A stretch of 64,000 nt of DNA from the NCBI GenBank assembly GCA_945861065.1, contig CAMASI010000005.1:21087-85086 (forward strand). Reading direction: 5' to 3'. Below, in pieces: positions 51,425 through 59,466 of this stretch. Below the pieces are notes generated by a model, which saw nothing but the letters and a program-made list of their open reading frames with translations, was not told where the DNA came from and searched no databases. A program made the position numbers and the translations under genes. Origin of the DNA: Klebsiella pneumoniae (GTDB lineage: Bacteria; Myxococcota_A; UBA796; GCA-2862545). Numbering within the stretch: position 1 is the first letter of the stretch; each line of letters begins with the position of its first letter.

Positions 51425-53262
51425 ATTGGCGCTCCGGTCCTTTCTTCGGACTCCTTCTTCTTCTCGGACTGTTGGTGCTCGTGCAACAGCTTGCCGGCCG
51501 AGCAGAAACCGAGGTCGTGCCATGGTCGGAGTTGAAGCGGAGGATTGACGCTGGCGACGTGACCGAAGTCGTGTTCGAGGGGACCGTCGTGTCCGCGAAA
51601 CTCCGCGGTGAGGATAAGAAGTCGTTACAAGCCGTGAAGATCTCCGGTGACGACGGGTTTCTCCCCCTCCTCGACCGAAAGGGCGTCGCGTACCGAGGGG
51701 CAAATGCCGGCCCCTGCCAGGACGGCGCGCTGCTTTGGGTCGTCCTTCTGCTCGTTCCACTCCTGCTCGCCGGGGCCATCCTCGTGGCGCGCGTGGGCGG
51801 CCAGCGAAGCGAAGCCGCGTTTGGACGAAGCCAAGCCACGCTCGTGCCCGAGGAGGGTACCGGGGTGACGTTCGCCGACGTCGCTGGCGTGGAGGAGGCC
51901 GCCGAGGAGTTGCAAGAAATCGTCGCCTTCCTCAAGACTCCGGAGCGTTTCACCGCACTCGGTGGACGTCCGCCCAAAGGCGTTGTCCTTGTGGGCCCCC
52001 CGGGGACCGGTAAGACCCTGCTCGCCCGCGCCGTAGCTGGAGAAGCTGGCGTTGCCTTCTTGTCGATCGCGGGCAGTTCATTCGTTGAAATGTTCGTCGG
52101 CGTTGGGGCAGCACGTGTGCGCGACCTGTTCAAGACGGCCACCGAGCACGCTCCCTGCATCATTTTCGTGGACGAACTCGACGCCGTGGGAAAATCGAGA
52201 AGCGCGGGCCCAGTGAGCAACGATGAGCGCGAACAAACCCTCAATCAGCTCCTTGTCGAGATGGACGGGTTTGACAATCGCAAAGGAATTATCGTCATGG
52301 CCGCCACCAATCGGCCCGAAATTCTCGACGCCGCGTTGATGCGTCCGGGCCGATTTGATCGGCAAGTGCTCGTGGACCGTCCCGACGTCGGCGGACGACT
52401 CGCCATTCTACACGTCCACGCGCGCAAGCTCAAGTTGGCCGAGGGGGTCGATCTGAACGAAATCGCGCAAATGACGGCTGGTTTCGCAGGCGCGGACCTC
52501 GCCGCGGTGCTCAATGAGGCCGCATTACTCGCAGCCCGTCGGGACCGACCCGCCGTGACAAAGGTGGATCTCGCCGACGCGGTAGAACGCGTTGTCGTCG
52601 GGCTGGAGCGAAAGTCGAGGCGCTTGTCACCCGACGAAAAGCGCACAGTTGCATGGCACGAGTGTGGACATGCGCTTTGCGCCGCCGCGTGCCCTGGCGC
52701 GGATCCCGTCAAAAAAATAAGCATTATTCCGCGGGGTTTCGGGGCGCTTGGTTATACGCTGCAACTGCCCACCGAGGACCGCCACCTCGTTGATAAGTCA
52801 GGCCTTATCGACCGCATTACGGTATTGTACGGGGGTCGTGCTGCCGAGGAACTCGTGTTCGGTGATGTGACCACGGGTGCGTCCGATGACATTCGGCGTG
52901 CCACGGAACTGGCCCAACGCATGGTGACCGAATGGGGCATGACACGCAGACTTGGGCCGTTGCACTACGGCACTGACGCAGGTGTGGACCCGTTTCGGTA
53001 TGGTGAGGCAAGACCCGCACTGAGCGCACCGTCGGCGAATATGGCAGAGGCCATTGAACGGGAAGTGCGCGAAATCGTAGACCTTTGCCACGGCCGCGCA
53101 CTGGAGATTCTCGTACAAAACCGCGTTCTGTTGGAGGACATGGCAGTAGCGTTGATTGAAACGGAGGTATTGGAAGGGGATCGAATGGTGGGTTATTTGT
53201 CTAAGGTCGCGGGGGTCACGTCCGTCGAGGATCCTCCGACAAGCGAATTAGCTCGTGCGTGA
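51421..53262 (+). CDS. ftsH: ATP-dependent zinc metalloprotease FtsH
   Basis: 613 residues. An N-terminal helix ([19 protein letters not shown]), a short periplasmic domain and a second helix (~105-124) precede the AAA+ module: Walker A GPPGTGKT (~192-199), Walker B '[12 protein letters not shown]', SRH '[20 protein letters not shown]'. The protease motif is H-E-C-G-H, with Cys in the usual Ala position, plus the downstream third ligand region '[15 protein letters not shown]'. It degrades membrane and regulatory proteins. The start overlaps the ligase gene (ATGA) and the stop overlaps the UbiD gene by 8 bp, an unusual setting. Confidence 0.93.
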   Translation: MNWRSGPFFGLLLLLGLLVLVQQLAGRAETEVVPWSELKRRIDAGDVTEVVFEGTVVSAKLRGEDKKSLQAVKISGDDGFLPLLDRKGVAYRGANAGPCQDGALLWVVLLLVPLLLAGAILVARVGGQRSEAAFGRSQATLVPEEGTGVTFADVAGVEEAAEELQEIVAFLKTPERFTALGGRPPKGVVLVGPPGTGKTLLARAVAGEAGVAFLSIAGSSFVEMFVGVGAARVRDLFKTATEHAPCIIFVDELDAVGKSRSAGPVSNDEREQTLNQLLVEMDGFDNRKGIIVMAATNRPEILDAALMRPGRFDRQVLVDRPDVGGRLAILHVHARKLKLAEGVDLNEIAQMTAGFAGADLAAVLNEAALLAARRDRPAVTKVDLADAVERVVVGLERKSRRLSPDEKRTVAWHECGHALCAAACPGADPVKKISIIPRGFGALGYTLQLPTEDRHLVDKSGLIDRITVLYGGRAAEELVFGDVTTGASDDIRRATELAQRMVTEWGMTRRLGPLHYGTDAGVDPFRYGEARPALSAPSANMAEAIEREVREIVDLCHGRALEILVQNRVLLEDMAVALIETEVLEGDRMVGYLSKVAGVTSVEDPPTSELARA

Positions 53263-55060
53263 CTTGCGCGCGTTTCTAGCACGGCTCAGGGCGGAAAAAA
53301 ACCTCGTTGAAATCACCGGCGAAGTGGATCCCGACCTCGAACTGCCCGAAATCCACCGGCGCGTGATCGCGGCGGGCGGCCCTGCACTGCTCTTCCAGCG
53401 GGTCAAAGGCCATTCGAATTCCGTTGTCACCAACTTGTTCGGGACCAGCAAGCGCGTAGACCTCGCCTTTGGACCTCGCCCGGAGGCCTTTGTCCGCGAC
53501 GCGGTTCGTCTCAGCCATGAGCTCGTTCCGCCCACGTTGGCCAAAGTATGGGGAGCACGCGGTTTTCTGGGTTCTGCCCTGGCGATCGGGACGAAAAACG
53601 TGAGACGGGCACCGGTAATGGAGGTGGTGGACACGCCCGGCGATTTGGGCAAAATTCCCATGCTTCGTTCATGGCCCGAAGACGGAGGTTTCTTCGTCAC
53701 GCTGCCGTTGGTCTACACGGAGAACCCAGCTGACGGCCGCCACAACCTGGGTATGTACCGGGTCCAACGCCACGGACCGGGGCTAGCGGGAATGCATTGG
53801 CAAATTGGCAAAGGCGGCGGGTATCACCACCACGTCGCCCGCCAGAGCGGGGAGGACCTGCCGACCGCGGTCTTTGTCGGCGGCCCCCCGGCGCTAATCG
53901 TGTCGGCAATCGCACCCCTCCCGGAAAACGTTCCCGAGCTCCTGCTTGCAAGTCTCCTACTCGGGGAAAAGCTGCGGATGACCCCGTCCCCCGTCGGACC
54001 CCTGCGGCTGGTGGCTGATTGTGAGGCCGCCATTGTCGGTCGCGTGCCACCCTTCAAGACCGCACCCGAAGGTCCGTTCGGGGATCATTACGGATATTAT
54101 AGCCTCCGGCACGAGTTTCCCGTGCTGGAGGTCGACGCGGTTTGTACACGTCGCGATTTCATTTGGCCGGCGACCGTGGTTGGCAAACCACGGCAAGAGG
54201 ATGCATTCATCGGAGACTACCTCCAGCGTCTCCTGGCCCCGCTCTTTCCGCTCGTGATGCCCAATGTCCGCGACCTTTGGAGCTATGGAGAGACCGGCTA
54301 CCACGCCCTGTCCGCCTGTGTCGTTGAGGAAAGGCACCCGCGCGAGGCCCTCAGCGCCGCACTCCGCGTGCTGGGCGAAGGCCAACTCGCCCTCACGAAA
54401 TTCTTGTGGGTACTCGGATCGCCGGTAGACCTGACGGATGCGGCGGCGACCCTCGAGCACCTCCTTGCCAGATTCCACCCGGAGACCGACCTGGTCGTGT
54501 TGAGCCACGCTTCCATGGACACGCTCGACTACACGGGTCCGGCGATCAACCACGGGAGCAAGGGGATCATGCTGGGCCTCGGGGCACCCTGGCGCGAGCT
54601 CCCCCGGGCGTTGCCCTCACCGCTCCCGGCAGGGGTTCGGGCCGCGGCCCTCTTTTGTGGTGGCTGCTTGGTCGTGGACGGACCCACTTGGGCTGAGGAC
54701 CCCACATTCGCTGAACGCGTTGCACAGGGTCTACAACAATGGCCATTGATTGTGCTGGTTGACGACGCAATCCGTGTAGCGGCCCACCCCAGTCGATTCT
54801 TGTGGACGACGTTTACCCGTTTCGAACCTGCTGCGGACCTGTTCTCCTCGAAACAACGCATCCATCGAAACCACGTAGTGCATGAAGGCGCTTTGGTGAT
54901 TGACGCCCGAATGAAGCCGTCGTACCCAACCGAATTGCATGCCGACCCCGACACAGCCAACAAAGTGTCCTCGCGATGGGCAGAGTTGTTCCCTGCGGGT
55001 GGCGTGGAAATGGGCGACAGCGAGGTCGCCCATTTGGACGACGGCCACCGAGGGCGGTGA
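53255..55060 (+). CDS. UbiD-family decarboxylase
   Basis: 601 residues, GTG start inside the end of ftsH. Family blocks include 'RHNLGMYRVQRHGPGLAGMHWQIGKGGGYHHH', 'PEGPFGDHYGYYS' with an active-site Glu, and C-terminal 'KQRIHRNHVVHEGALVIDARMK'. UbiD enzymes use prenylated FMN to decarboxylate aromatic or unsaturated acids, here perhaps in quinone synthesis. No UbiX flavin prenyltransferase is adjacent, so cofactor supply must come from elsewhere. The length is somewhat above the ~500 of E. coli UbiD. Confidence 0.9.
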   Translation: MRDLRAFLARLRAEKNLVEITGEVDPDLELPEIHRRVIAAGGPALLFQRVKGHSNSVVTNLFGTSKRVDLAFGPRPEAFVRDAVRLSHELVPPTLAKVWGARGFLGSALAIGTKNVRRAPVMEVVDTPGDLGKIPMLRSWPEDGGFFVTLPLVYTENPADGRHNLGMYRVQRHGPGLAGMHWQIGKGGGYHHHVARQSGEDLPTAVFVGGPPALIVSAIAPLPENVPELLLASLLLGEKLRMTPSPVGPLRLVADCEAAIVGRVPPFKTAPEGPFGDHYGYYSLRHEFPVLEVDAVCTRRDFIWPATVVGKPRQEDAFIGDYLQRLLAPLFPLVMPNVRDLWSYGETGYHALSACVVEERHPREALSAALRVLGEGQLALTKFLWVLGSPVDLTDAAATLEHLLARFHPETDLVVLSHASMDTLDYTGPAINHGSKGIMLGLGAPWRELPRALPSPLPAGVRAAALFCGGCLVVDGPTWAEDPTFAERVAQGLQQWPLIVLVDDAIRVAAHPSRFLWTTFTRFEPAADLFSSKQRIHRNHVVHEGALVIDARMKPSYPTELHADPDTANKVSSRWAELFPAGGVEMGDSEVAHLDDGHRGR

Positions 55061-55112
55061 ACGCACTTGCCGCCGCCGGCCCCGCGTTTAGCGATACCAT
55101 GAGGGAACGGAC

Positions 55113-55835
55113 ATGATGTTCTTCGACCCAATGATGCTTTTGGTCACTGCACCGGGCATCCTGCTCGGCTTGTGGGCGCAATACAAAGTGAAGAGTACAT
55201 TTAGCCGGTATGGCGAAGTGCAGCTTCGCAACGGCCTCAGCGGGGCAGAGATCGCCCAACGCATCCTCGATGTGAACAACGTGAGCGACGTACGTATCGA
55301 GCGCGTGTCCGGATTCTTGTCCGACCACTACGACCCTTCGAATCGCGTGCTCCGCCTGTCACCCGACGTGCACGACGGCCGGAGCGTGAGCGCCGCCGGC
55401 GTCGCGGCCCACGAGGTCGGCCACGCGCTGCAGCACGCCGCGAACTACCGCTGGCTGGGTATGCGCAGCGCCCTGGTACCCGTTGTCTCGGTCACCGCCG
55501 GCGCAGCCCCCTACGCGCTGTTCGGAGGCGCGATGTTGGTCCAATTCGGGTCCGTCCTGCTCGGCACGCTCGCCCTCTACTTGGGCGTCATCGGCTTTGG
55601 CTTCGCTTGTTTGTTCCAACTCGTGACGCTGCCCGTGGAGTTCGACGCGTCGAAGCGCGCGCTGGTCGCAATTGAACGAGGCGGGCTCGCAAACCGCCTC
55701 GAAATCGACGGTGCGCGCGAGGTGCTCAACGCTGCAGCGCTGACGTACGTCGCAGCGGCGATCCAGGCCGTCCTCACGCTGCTGTACTACCTGTGGCGGC
55801 TCGGGCTGTTTGGCGGGAGCCGCCGAGAGGAATGA
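55113..55835 (+). CDS. YugP-type zinc metallopeptidase
   Basis: 240 residues, integral membrane. An N-terminal helix (MMLLVTAPGILLGLWAQY), a cytoplasmic segment with 'YDPSNRVLRLSPDVHDGRSV', the zinc motif H-E-V-G-H in 'AAGVAAHEVGHALQHA', and three or four further helices match the putative neutral zinc metallopeptidase family. 'PVEFDASKRAL' contains a likely further ligand. Probable membrane-protein quality control or processing; target unknown. Its context with ftsH upstream supports a proteolysis theme. A repeat fragment and a MITE-like element follow. Confidence 0.9.
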   Translation: MMFFDPMMLLVTAPGILLGLWAQYKVKSTFSRYGEVQLRNGLSGAEIAQRILDVNNVSDVRIERVSGFLSDHYDPSNRVLRLSPDVHDGRSVSAAGVAAHEVGHALQHAANYRWLGMRSALVPVVSVTAGAAPYALFGGAMLVQFGSVLLGTLALYLGVIGFGFACLFQLVTLPVEFDASKRALVAIERGGLANRLEIDGAREVLNAAALTYVAAAIQAVLTLLYYLWRLGLFGGSRREE

Positions 55836-55840
55836 CTCAA

Positions 55841-55857
55841 GCTCGGACGCCGCTCTA
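55841..55857. repeat. Fragment of the 139-bp palindromic repeat
   Basis: GCTCGGACGCCGCTCTA is identical to the right end of the repeat at 40829-40967 (its bases 40951-40967). The rest is absent, and the MITE-like element begins at its edge. Confidence 0.6.
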
Positions 55858-55858
55858 G

Positions 55859-56080
55859 CAGCCTGTCGGAGATTGCGCACCTACTGCGGGAGGCGATGCC
55901 ATCCGCGGGACTTCGTCACGGGGACCCCACCCTCGGTCGGAGTGCGTCAAGCACGCCTTCCCTCGGGTTGCACCCCGTTCCTCGTCCGGCGGCGGCCTCA
56001 CCTCCCTCGCGACGGTGCTCACCGCTCTCTGCCGAAACGAGCAAGCTCGTCTCGGCGGAACCGCTATCTCCGGCAGGCTG
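55859..56080. mobile_element. MITE-like element with 15-bp inverted ends and CTAG duplication
   Basis: 222 bp. The left end CAGCCTGTCGGAGAT and the reverse complement of the right end, CAGCCTGCCGGAGAT, match at 14 of 15 positions. CTAG directly flanks both sides (55855-55858 and 56081-56084), a typical 4-bp target duplication of IS5-type (YTAR) or similar transposases. No transposase is encoded, so it is non-autonomous. The right CTAG supplies the stop codon of the SCP2 gene. The interior shows further small inverted repeats. Confidence 0.7.
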
Positions 56081-56395
56081 CTAGCCAAGCAGCTTCTGGA
56101 GCGATAATGCGAGCGGAATATTCGACACTTTCAGTTTGCCCATGGTAAATAACATCATGGCGGAAGAGGGCTTGTCGATCAGCGTCTGAAAGTCAGCAGC
56201 TGCCAGGGTCACGGTGCAGCCGGGGTTTGCGTGCAAGCCTTCGTGAATCGCGCCGCCTGCTGGAAGGTCTACCGTCCATTGGCCGAAACCGCCGATGTCG
56301 AACACGTACACGGCGTTGATCTCTGCGGCGAGACCCGGGTTGTTCTTGAGTTTGTTCGGAAGCCATTCTTCGAAAAAGGCGCGGGCGTCGGGCAA
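56081..56395 (-). CDS. SCP2 sterol-binding domain protein
   Basis: 104 residues making one SCP2-like lipid-binding domain: 'VYVFDIGGFGQWTVDLPAGG', 'CTVTLAAADFQTLIDKPSSAMMLFTMGKLKVSNIPLALSLQKLL'. Members bind sterols or acyl lipids in a hydrophobic tunnel. Myxobacteria are among the few bacteria known to make sterols, so a sterol ligand is plausible but not shown. The stop codon TAG lies within the CTAG flank of the MITE-like element. It follows the Rossmann-like gene by 9 bp. Confidence 0.85.
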   Translation of the reverse strand: MPDARAFFEEWLPNKLKNNPGLAAEINAVYVFDIGGFGQWTVDLPAGGAIHEGLHANPGCTVTLAAADFQTLIDKPSSAMMLFTMGKLKVSNIPLALSLQKLLG

Positions 56396-56404
56396 GGGTT
56401 CTCC

Positions 56405-57103
56405 TCAAGGGTGGCCGCTGTTAGCAATCCCCAGTCCCGGCGTCCACGGGGAGGGCATGGGTCGGGCCACGCGCTCCAGGAGCAAGGCGCGTGGCACACC
56501 CAGCAACCAGGGCGCGCACACGGTCGGAATGGGAAGCGGGCGCGTGTTGGGCCATCCCGCCCGTGCCAATTCCATCAATGAACGCGAAGTGCCGGGGAGG
56601 CGCCACCGCTGCCCCTTCAACTCGGCAAGCTGTTGCAGGGCGGCAACGGCTTTTCCCACGGGTAGGCTGGGGATCCGGCCGGGATTGGGGACAAGAATGG
56701 GTCGACCGCGGGCGGCAGCTGCCTCCCAACGGTCGTAGAGGGGGTCGCCGGGACCCCAGGGGACACCGGTCTCCAGCAGGTTCCACGACGGATCAAGACC
56801 TTGGACTGGGGATGTCCCACTCGGGATGGCCAACGACGCTGATTGTAGGCCGGTCTCCGCTTTGGCGACGAGCAAAAGGCCGTGGGCCGCTTCTGCGGGC
56901 TCGAGCACGCAGACGATGTGCGTGCTGTCTCGGAGCGCCGATCGAATGCCTGCGCCGGTGGCGACCTCAGCGCGGCGCCACAACCAAGGGCCTTCGATGG
57001 GTGCGCCATTCGAGACGAGCACGGTAGGATTGCGGGTTGCAGAGGCCGTTGCGATGGCCTTGGCGAGCGCGCCGTGGCCGAACACGACGTCTACCCGTTT
57101 CAT
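56405..57103 (-). CDS. Rossmann-fold NAD(P)-binding-like protein
   Basis: 232 residues. The N-terminus 'VDVVFGHGALAKAIATA' resembles the nucleotide-binding turn of NDP-sugar epimerase or reductase folds, with an altered glycine pattern (G-x-G-x-L-x-x-A). The usual Y-x-x-x-K pair is not evident, so catalysis as a classic epimerase is doubtful. The C-terminal part is Pro- and Leu-rich with no recognised motif. ATG overlaps the PHP gene stop by 4 bp. Confidence 0.5.
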   Translation of the reverse strand: MKRVDVVFGHGALAKAIATASATRNPTVLVSNGAPIEGPWLWRRAEVATGAGIRSALRDSTHIVCVLEPAEAAHGLLLVAKAETGLQSASLAIPSGTSPVQGLDPSWNLLETGVPWGPGDPLYDRWEAAAARGRPILVPNPGRIPSLPVGKAVAALQQLAELKGQRWRLPGTSRSLMELARAGWPNTRPLPIPTVCAPWLLGVPRALLLERVARPMPSPWTPGLGIANSGHP

Positions 57104-57906
57104 GCAGCGGCGAGCGCGTCGACGAACCCTGAAATGTCGCCCTCCGTCACCGAGAAAAGGCCGAGGTCGGGATCACCCCAGCCGTGCCAGTCGGAACCCC
57201 CGGTGACGAACAAGCCCGCCTTCGTGGCCATGCGTCGGAGTGTGGACCGCTCGCGGGACGTCAAACGCGGGCGAAGCGCCTCGATCCCGTGGATTCCAGC
57301 GCGGACGAACCGGTCGAGCAGCTTGTTTGCGTCTTGGATGGAGGGGTGGGCCCACACGGCGACGCCGCCGTGGGCGCGAACCAGCTGTAGGGTTTCATCG
57401 AGCCCAGTTTCAAGCAACGGAACCATTCCTTTGCCCAAGAACTGGCGGAAGGCGGAACCGACGTCTTTTGCGTGCCCGAGACGGACCAAAGAACGCGCCA
57501 AGTGGTGGCGGGTGGGCGCGATGACGCCTGCGTCGATGAGTGCAACCGCGGACGGTATTTCTTCGACACCAATGCGATTTCGACCGGTTTCGTAGCGAAC
57601 CGCGCGGGCCGCACATTGCGCCGCACAAAACGTTTGGAACGCTGCCGGCGCTGGGCCGTTGAAATAGACCAATACGTGGTGTTCTCGGTCCTCCAACCGA
57701 ACGGTGACCTCGGCAGCCGCCAACAACGTCAGGGCGCGCCCCTCCACATCCCGGGTGCCGGGTTCGAGGTTCGTCAGCGCGTCATGGTCGGTGACGGCGA
57801 TGACATCCAAACCACCGCGGGCGCACCTTGCCAATACCTCCATGAGGTCGTGGCGGCCGTCGCTGCGTTGGGTATGCATGTGCAGATCGTACCGACGTTG
57901 TTTCAC
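57100..57906 (-). CDS. PHP-domain phosphoesterase
   Basis: 268 residues. Metal-binding motifs of the PHP fold are in order: 'YDLHMHTQRSDG' (H-x-H), 'VIAVTDHDAL', 'LLAAAEVTV', 'GGVAVWAHPS' and 'GLFVTGGSDWHG'. Members hydrolyse phosphomonoesters such as 3',5'-nucleoside bisphosphates or RNA ends (YciV/RNase AM-like). GTG 57906 overlaps the previous stop (GTGA) and is preferred over TTG 57918. Confidence 0.88.
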   Translation of the reverse strand: MKQRRYDLHMHTQRSDGRHDLMEVLARCARGGLDVIAVTDHDALTNLEPGTRDVEGRALTLLAAAEVTVRLEDREHHVLVYFNGPAPAAFQTFCAAQCAARAVRYETGRNRIGVEEIPSAVALIDAGVIAPTRHHLARSLVRLGHAKDVGSAFRQFLGKGMVPLLETGLDETLQLVRAHGGVAVWAHPSIQDANKLLDRFVRAGIHGIEALRPRLTSRERSTLRRMATKAGLFVTGGSDWHGWGDPDLGLFSVTEGDISGFVDALAAA

Positions 57907-59381
57907 GGCGCCGACCAAACGACGACGTCCGCGTCGGTGTCGAGGCCGCGCAATCTGGCGATCAACGTGGCCTTCGGGTTTGTGACGTGGGTCAGGTCTG
58001 TCAACGCGGAGCTCAGGTCAGCGGTTGGGTCTATGGCGACGAGAAGCCCGTCGCTCTTTCGTACGTGCAATCGGTATCGGCCATCGCCGGTGGCCCAGGT
58101 CGCCTTGTCGGCGACCGAGTTGCTTCCGGGGAGGATTCGCCATTTCCCATCTCGTTGTTCGATGATTGCCACGCGTGCGGCGTCGCGCACATCAAAGTCG
58201 AGCCAGGTACCGTCGCTGGTCGCGATGACCTCTGCGGACAGGCCCCACCGGGAGCCGTCGGCGGGTTTGTCGAGCCCGGGGGTCATCATGAGCACCGCGC
58301 ACGTGGCTACGACGGCGTTCGCGATCCACCAGCGCCAGGGTGCGGGTGGGGCGGGTAAGGGAGGTGGAAGCTCACCGATGCCGTCGATCGTGCCCCAGAT
58401 GCGGGATCGCGCTGTCCGCTCCGCGCGTTCGGCGAGGGGACCGAGCAGTCCGCGGCGTGTCCAGTGGCCAGGCCCGGCGAGGAATGCGCCGCGCAGGTGT
58501 TCACGTTTTGGTCGTGCAACTTCTGCGGCGGCGACGAGGGCTGCAACGGCGGCCTCCCTTCGTTCGCCCGGGACCAACAAGAAGTCTTCGTCCGTGCTTG
58601 CGGTGCCGGGGCCAAGTCGCGAAATCAGCTCCGCCCGAAACGCACGGGCGTCGGGATGAAGCATCACGGCGAGCACGCCGGTGGTGCGGGCGGGTCGTGC
58701 GCCGAGGGAGGGCGGAACGAGGTCTTCCAACGTCAGGGCGCCTTCGTGCACGAGGCGGTACAAGCGGTCGCAGCGAGGACACCCCGCGACGTGACCGGGC
58801 TGCCACCCGTCGGCGACTTCGGATGCGGGAGGGCAGGGGCCCGGCGCGAAGGCCGCGAGCCGCACCAGGACGCGGTCGATTCGATCGGAAGACCAATCGG
58901 CCACCGGCACACCGTCGGCGGCGGCGGCCCGGCGGAGGATCTCGCGAAGACCGCCGCGAGCGCCTTCGATGTGGGAGATTTCGACGCCCAACCTACGGGC
59001 CAGGCTGTCGTCTTTTCGGCCTTCGCCATAAAGCTTTCGGAGCACGATGCGGGACAACGGGTCGAGCGCCTTGTCGAGCGCGCGTTTCCACCGCTCCGAC
59101 AACATCATGGCGTCGTCTACGGGCCAAGGGGTGGCGTGGCTGCGACGTCGTCCTCGCGCGACGAAGGTGTCCGTAGCGGTGGCGGCGCGGTCTTCGGCGT
59201 GCGCCGAGGTCCACCTGGGGTCGATGTGGAGAATGGCGTGGTCGCGGGCGTCTCTCAACAGGTCAGGCCGGACCTTCAGGCCCGCTGCGAGTAGGGCCCA
59301 GGCCACGCGCACGGTGATTCCCGCCCAATCGAGCACGGCAACGTCGTCTGGGGTCGGTGGCGGGGCAATGGGAAGGGCCAT
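57903..59381 (-). CDS. Sigma-like HTH and ZAS-like zinc finger membrane protein
   Basis: 492 residues. Residues ~95-150 ('RALDKALDPLSRIVLRKLYGE' ... 'LARRLGVEISHIEGARGGLREIL') read like sigma region 4. H197-x3-C201-x2-C204 is the anti-sigma ZAS zinc motif. One membrane helix follows near residues 345-365 (WIANAVVATCAVLMM), then a ~125-residue extracytoplasmic domain. This looks like a sigma/anti-sigma-like fusion bridging outside signals to transcription (inference). ATG 59381 is preferred. The frame upstream to 59843 is antisense-like junk within the kinase region. Confidence 0.6.
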   Translation of the reverse strand: MALPIAPPPTPDDVAVLDWAGITVRVAWALLAAGLKVRPDLLRDARDHAILHIDPRWTSAHAEDRAATATDTFVARGRRRSHATPWPVDDAMMLSERWKRALDKALDPLSRIVLRKLYGEGRKDDSLARRLGVEISHIEGARGGLREILRRAAAADGVPVADWSSDRIDRVLVRLAAFAPGPCPPASEVADGWQPGHVAGCPRCDRLYRLVHEGALTLEDLVPPSLGARPARTTGVLAVMLHPDARAFRAELISRLGPGTASTDEDFLLVPGERREAAVAALVAAAEVARPKREHLRGAFLAGPGHWTRRGLLGPLAERAERTARSRIWGTIDGIGELPPPLPAPPAPWRWWIANAVVATCAVLMMTPGLDKPADGSRWGLSAEVIATSDGTWLDFDVRDAARVAIIEQRDGKWRILPGSNSVADKATWATGDGRYRLHVRKSDGLLVAIDPTADLSSALTDLTHVTNPKATLIARLRGLDTDADVVVWSAP

Positions 59382-59466
59382 GAGGACGAAAGCGGGGAGG
59401 CGGGAGGAGGATCCTACCTCAGCATTGCGCGCTTGAACAGGCGCGGGTGATCGCAGGCCTGATTCT

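Noticed and set aside
57472..59294. Plus-strand open frames of 395 and 276 codons
   Set aside because: Both are antisense to the PHP and sigma-like genes, with no start signals or conserved motifs.
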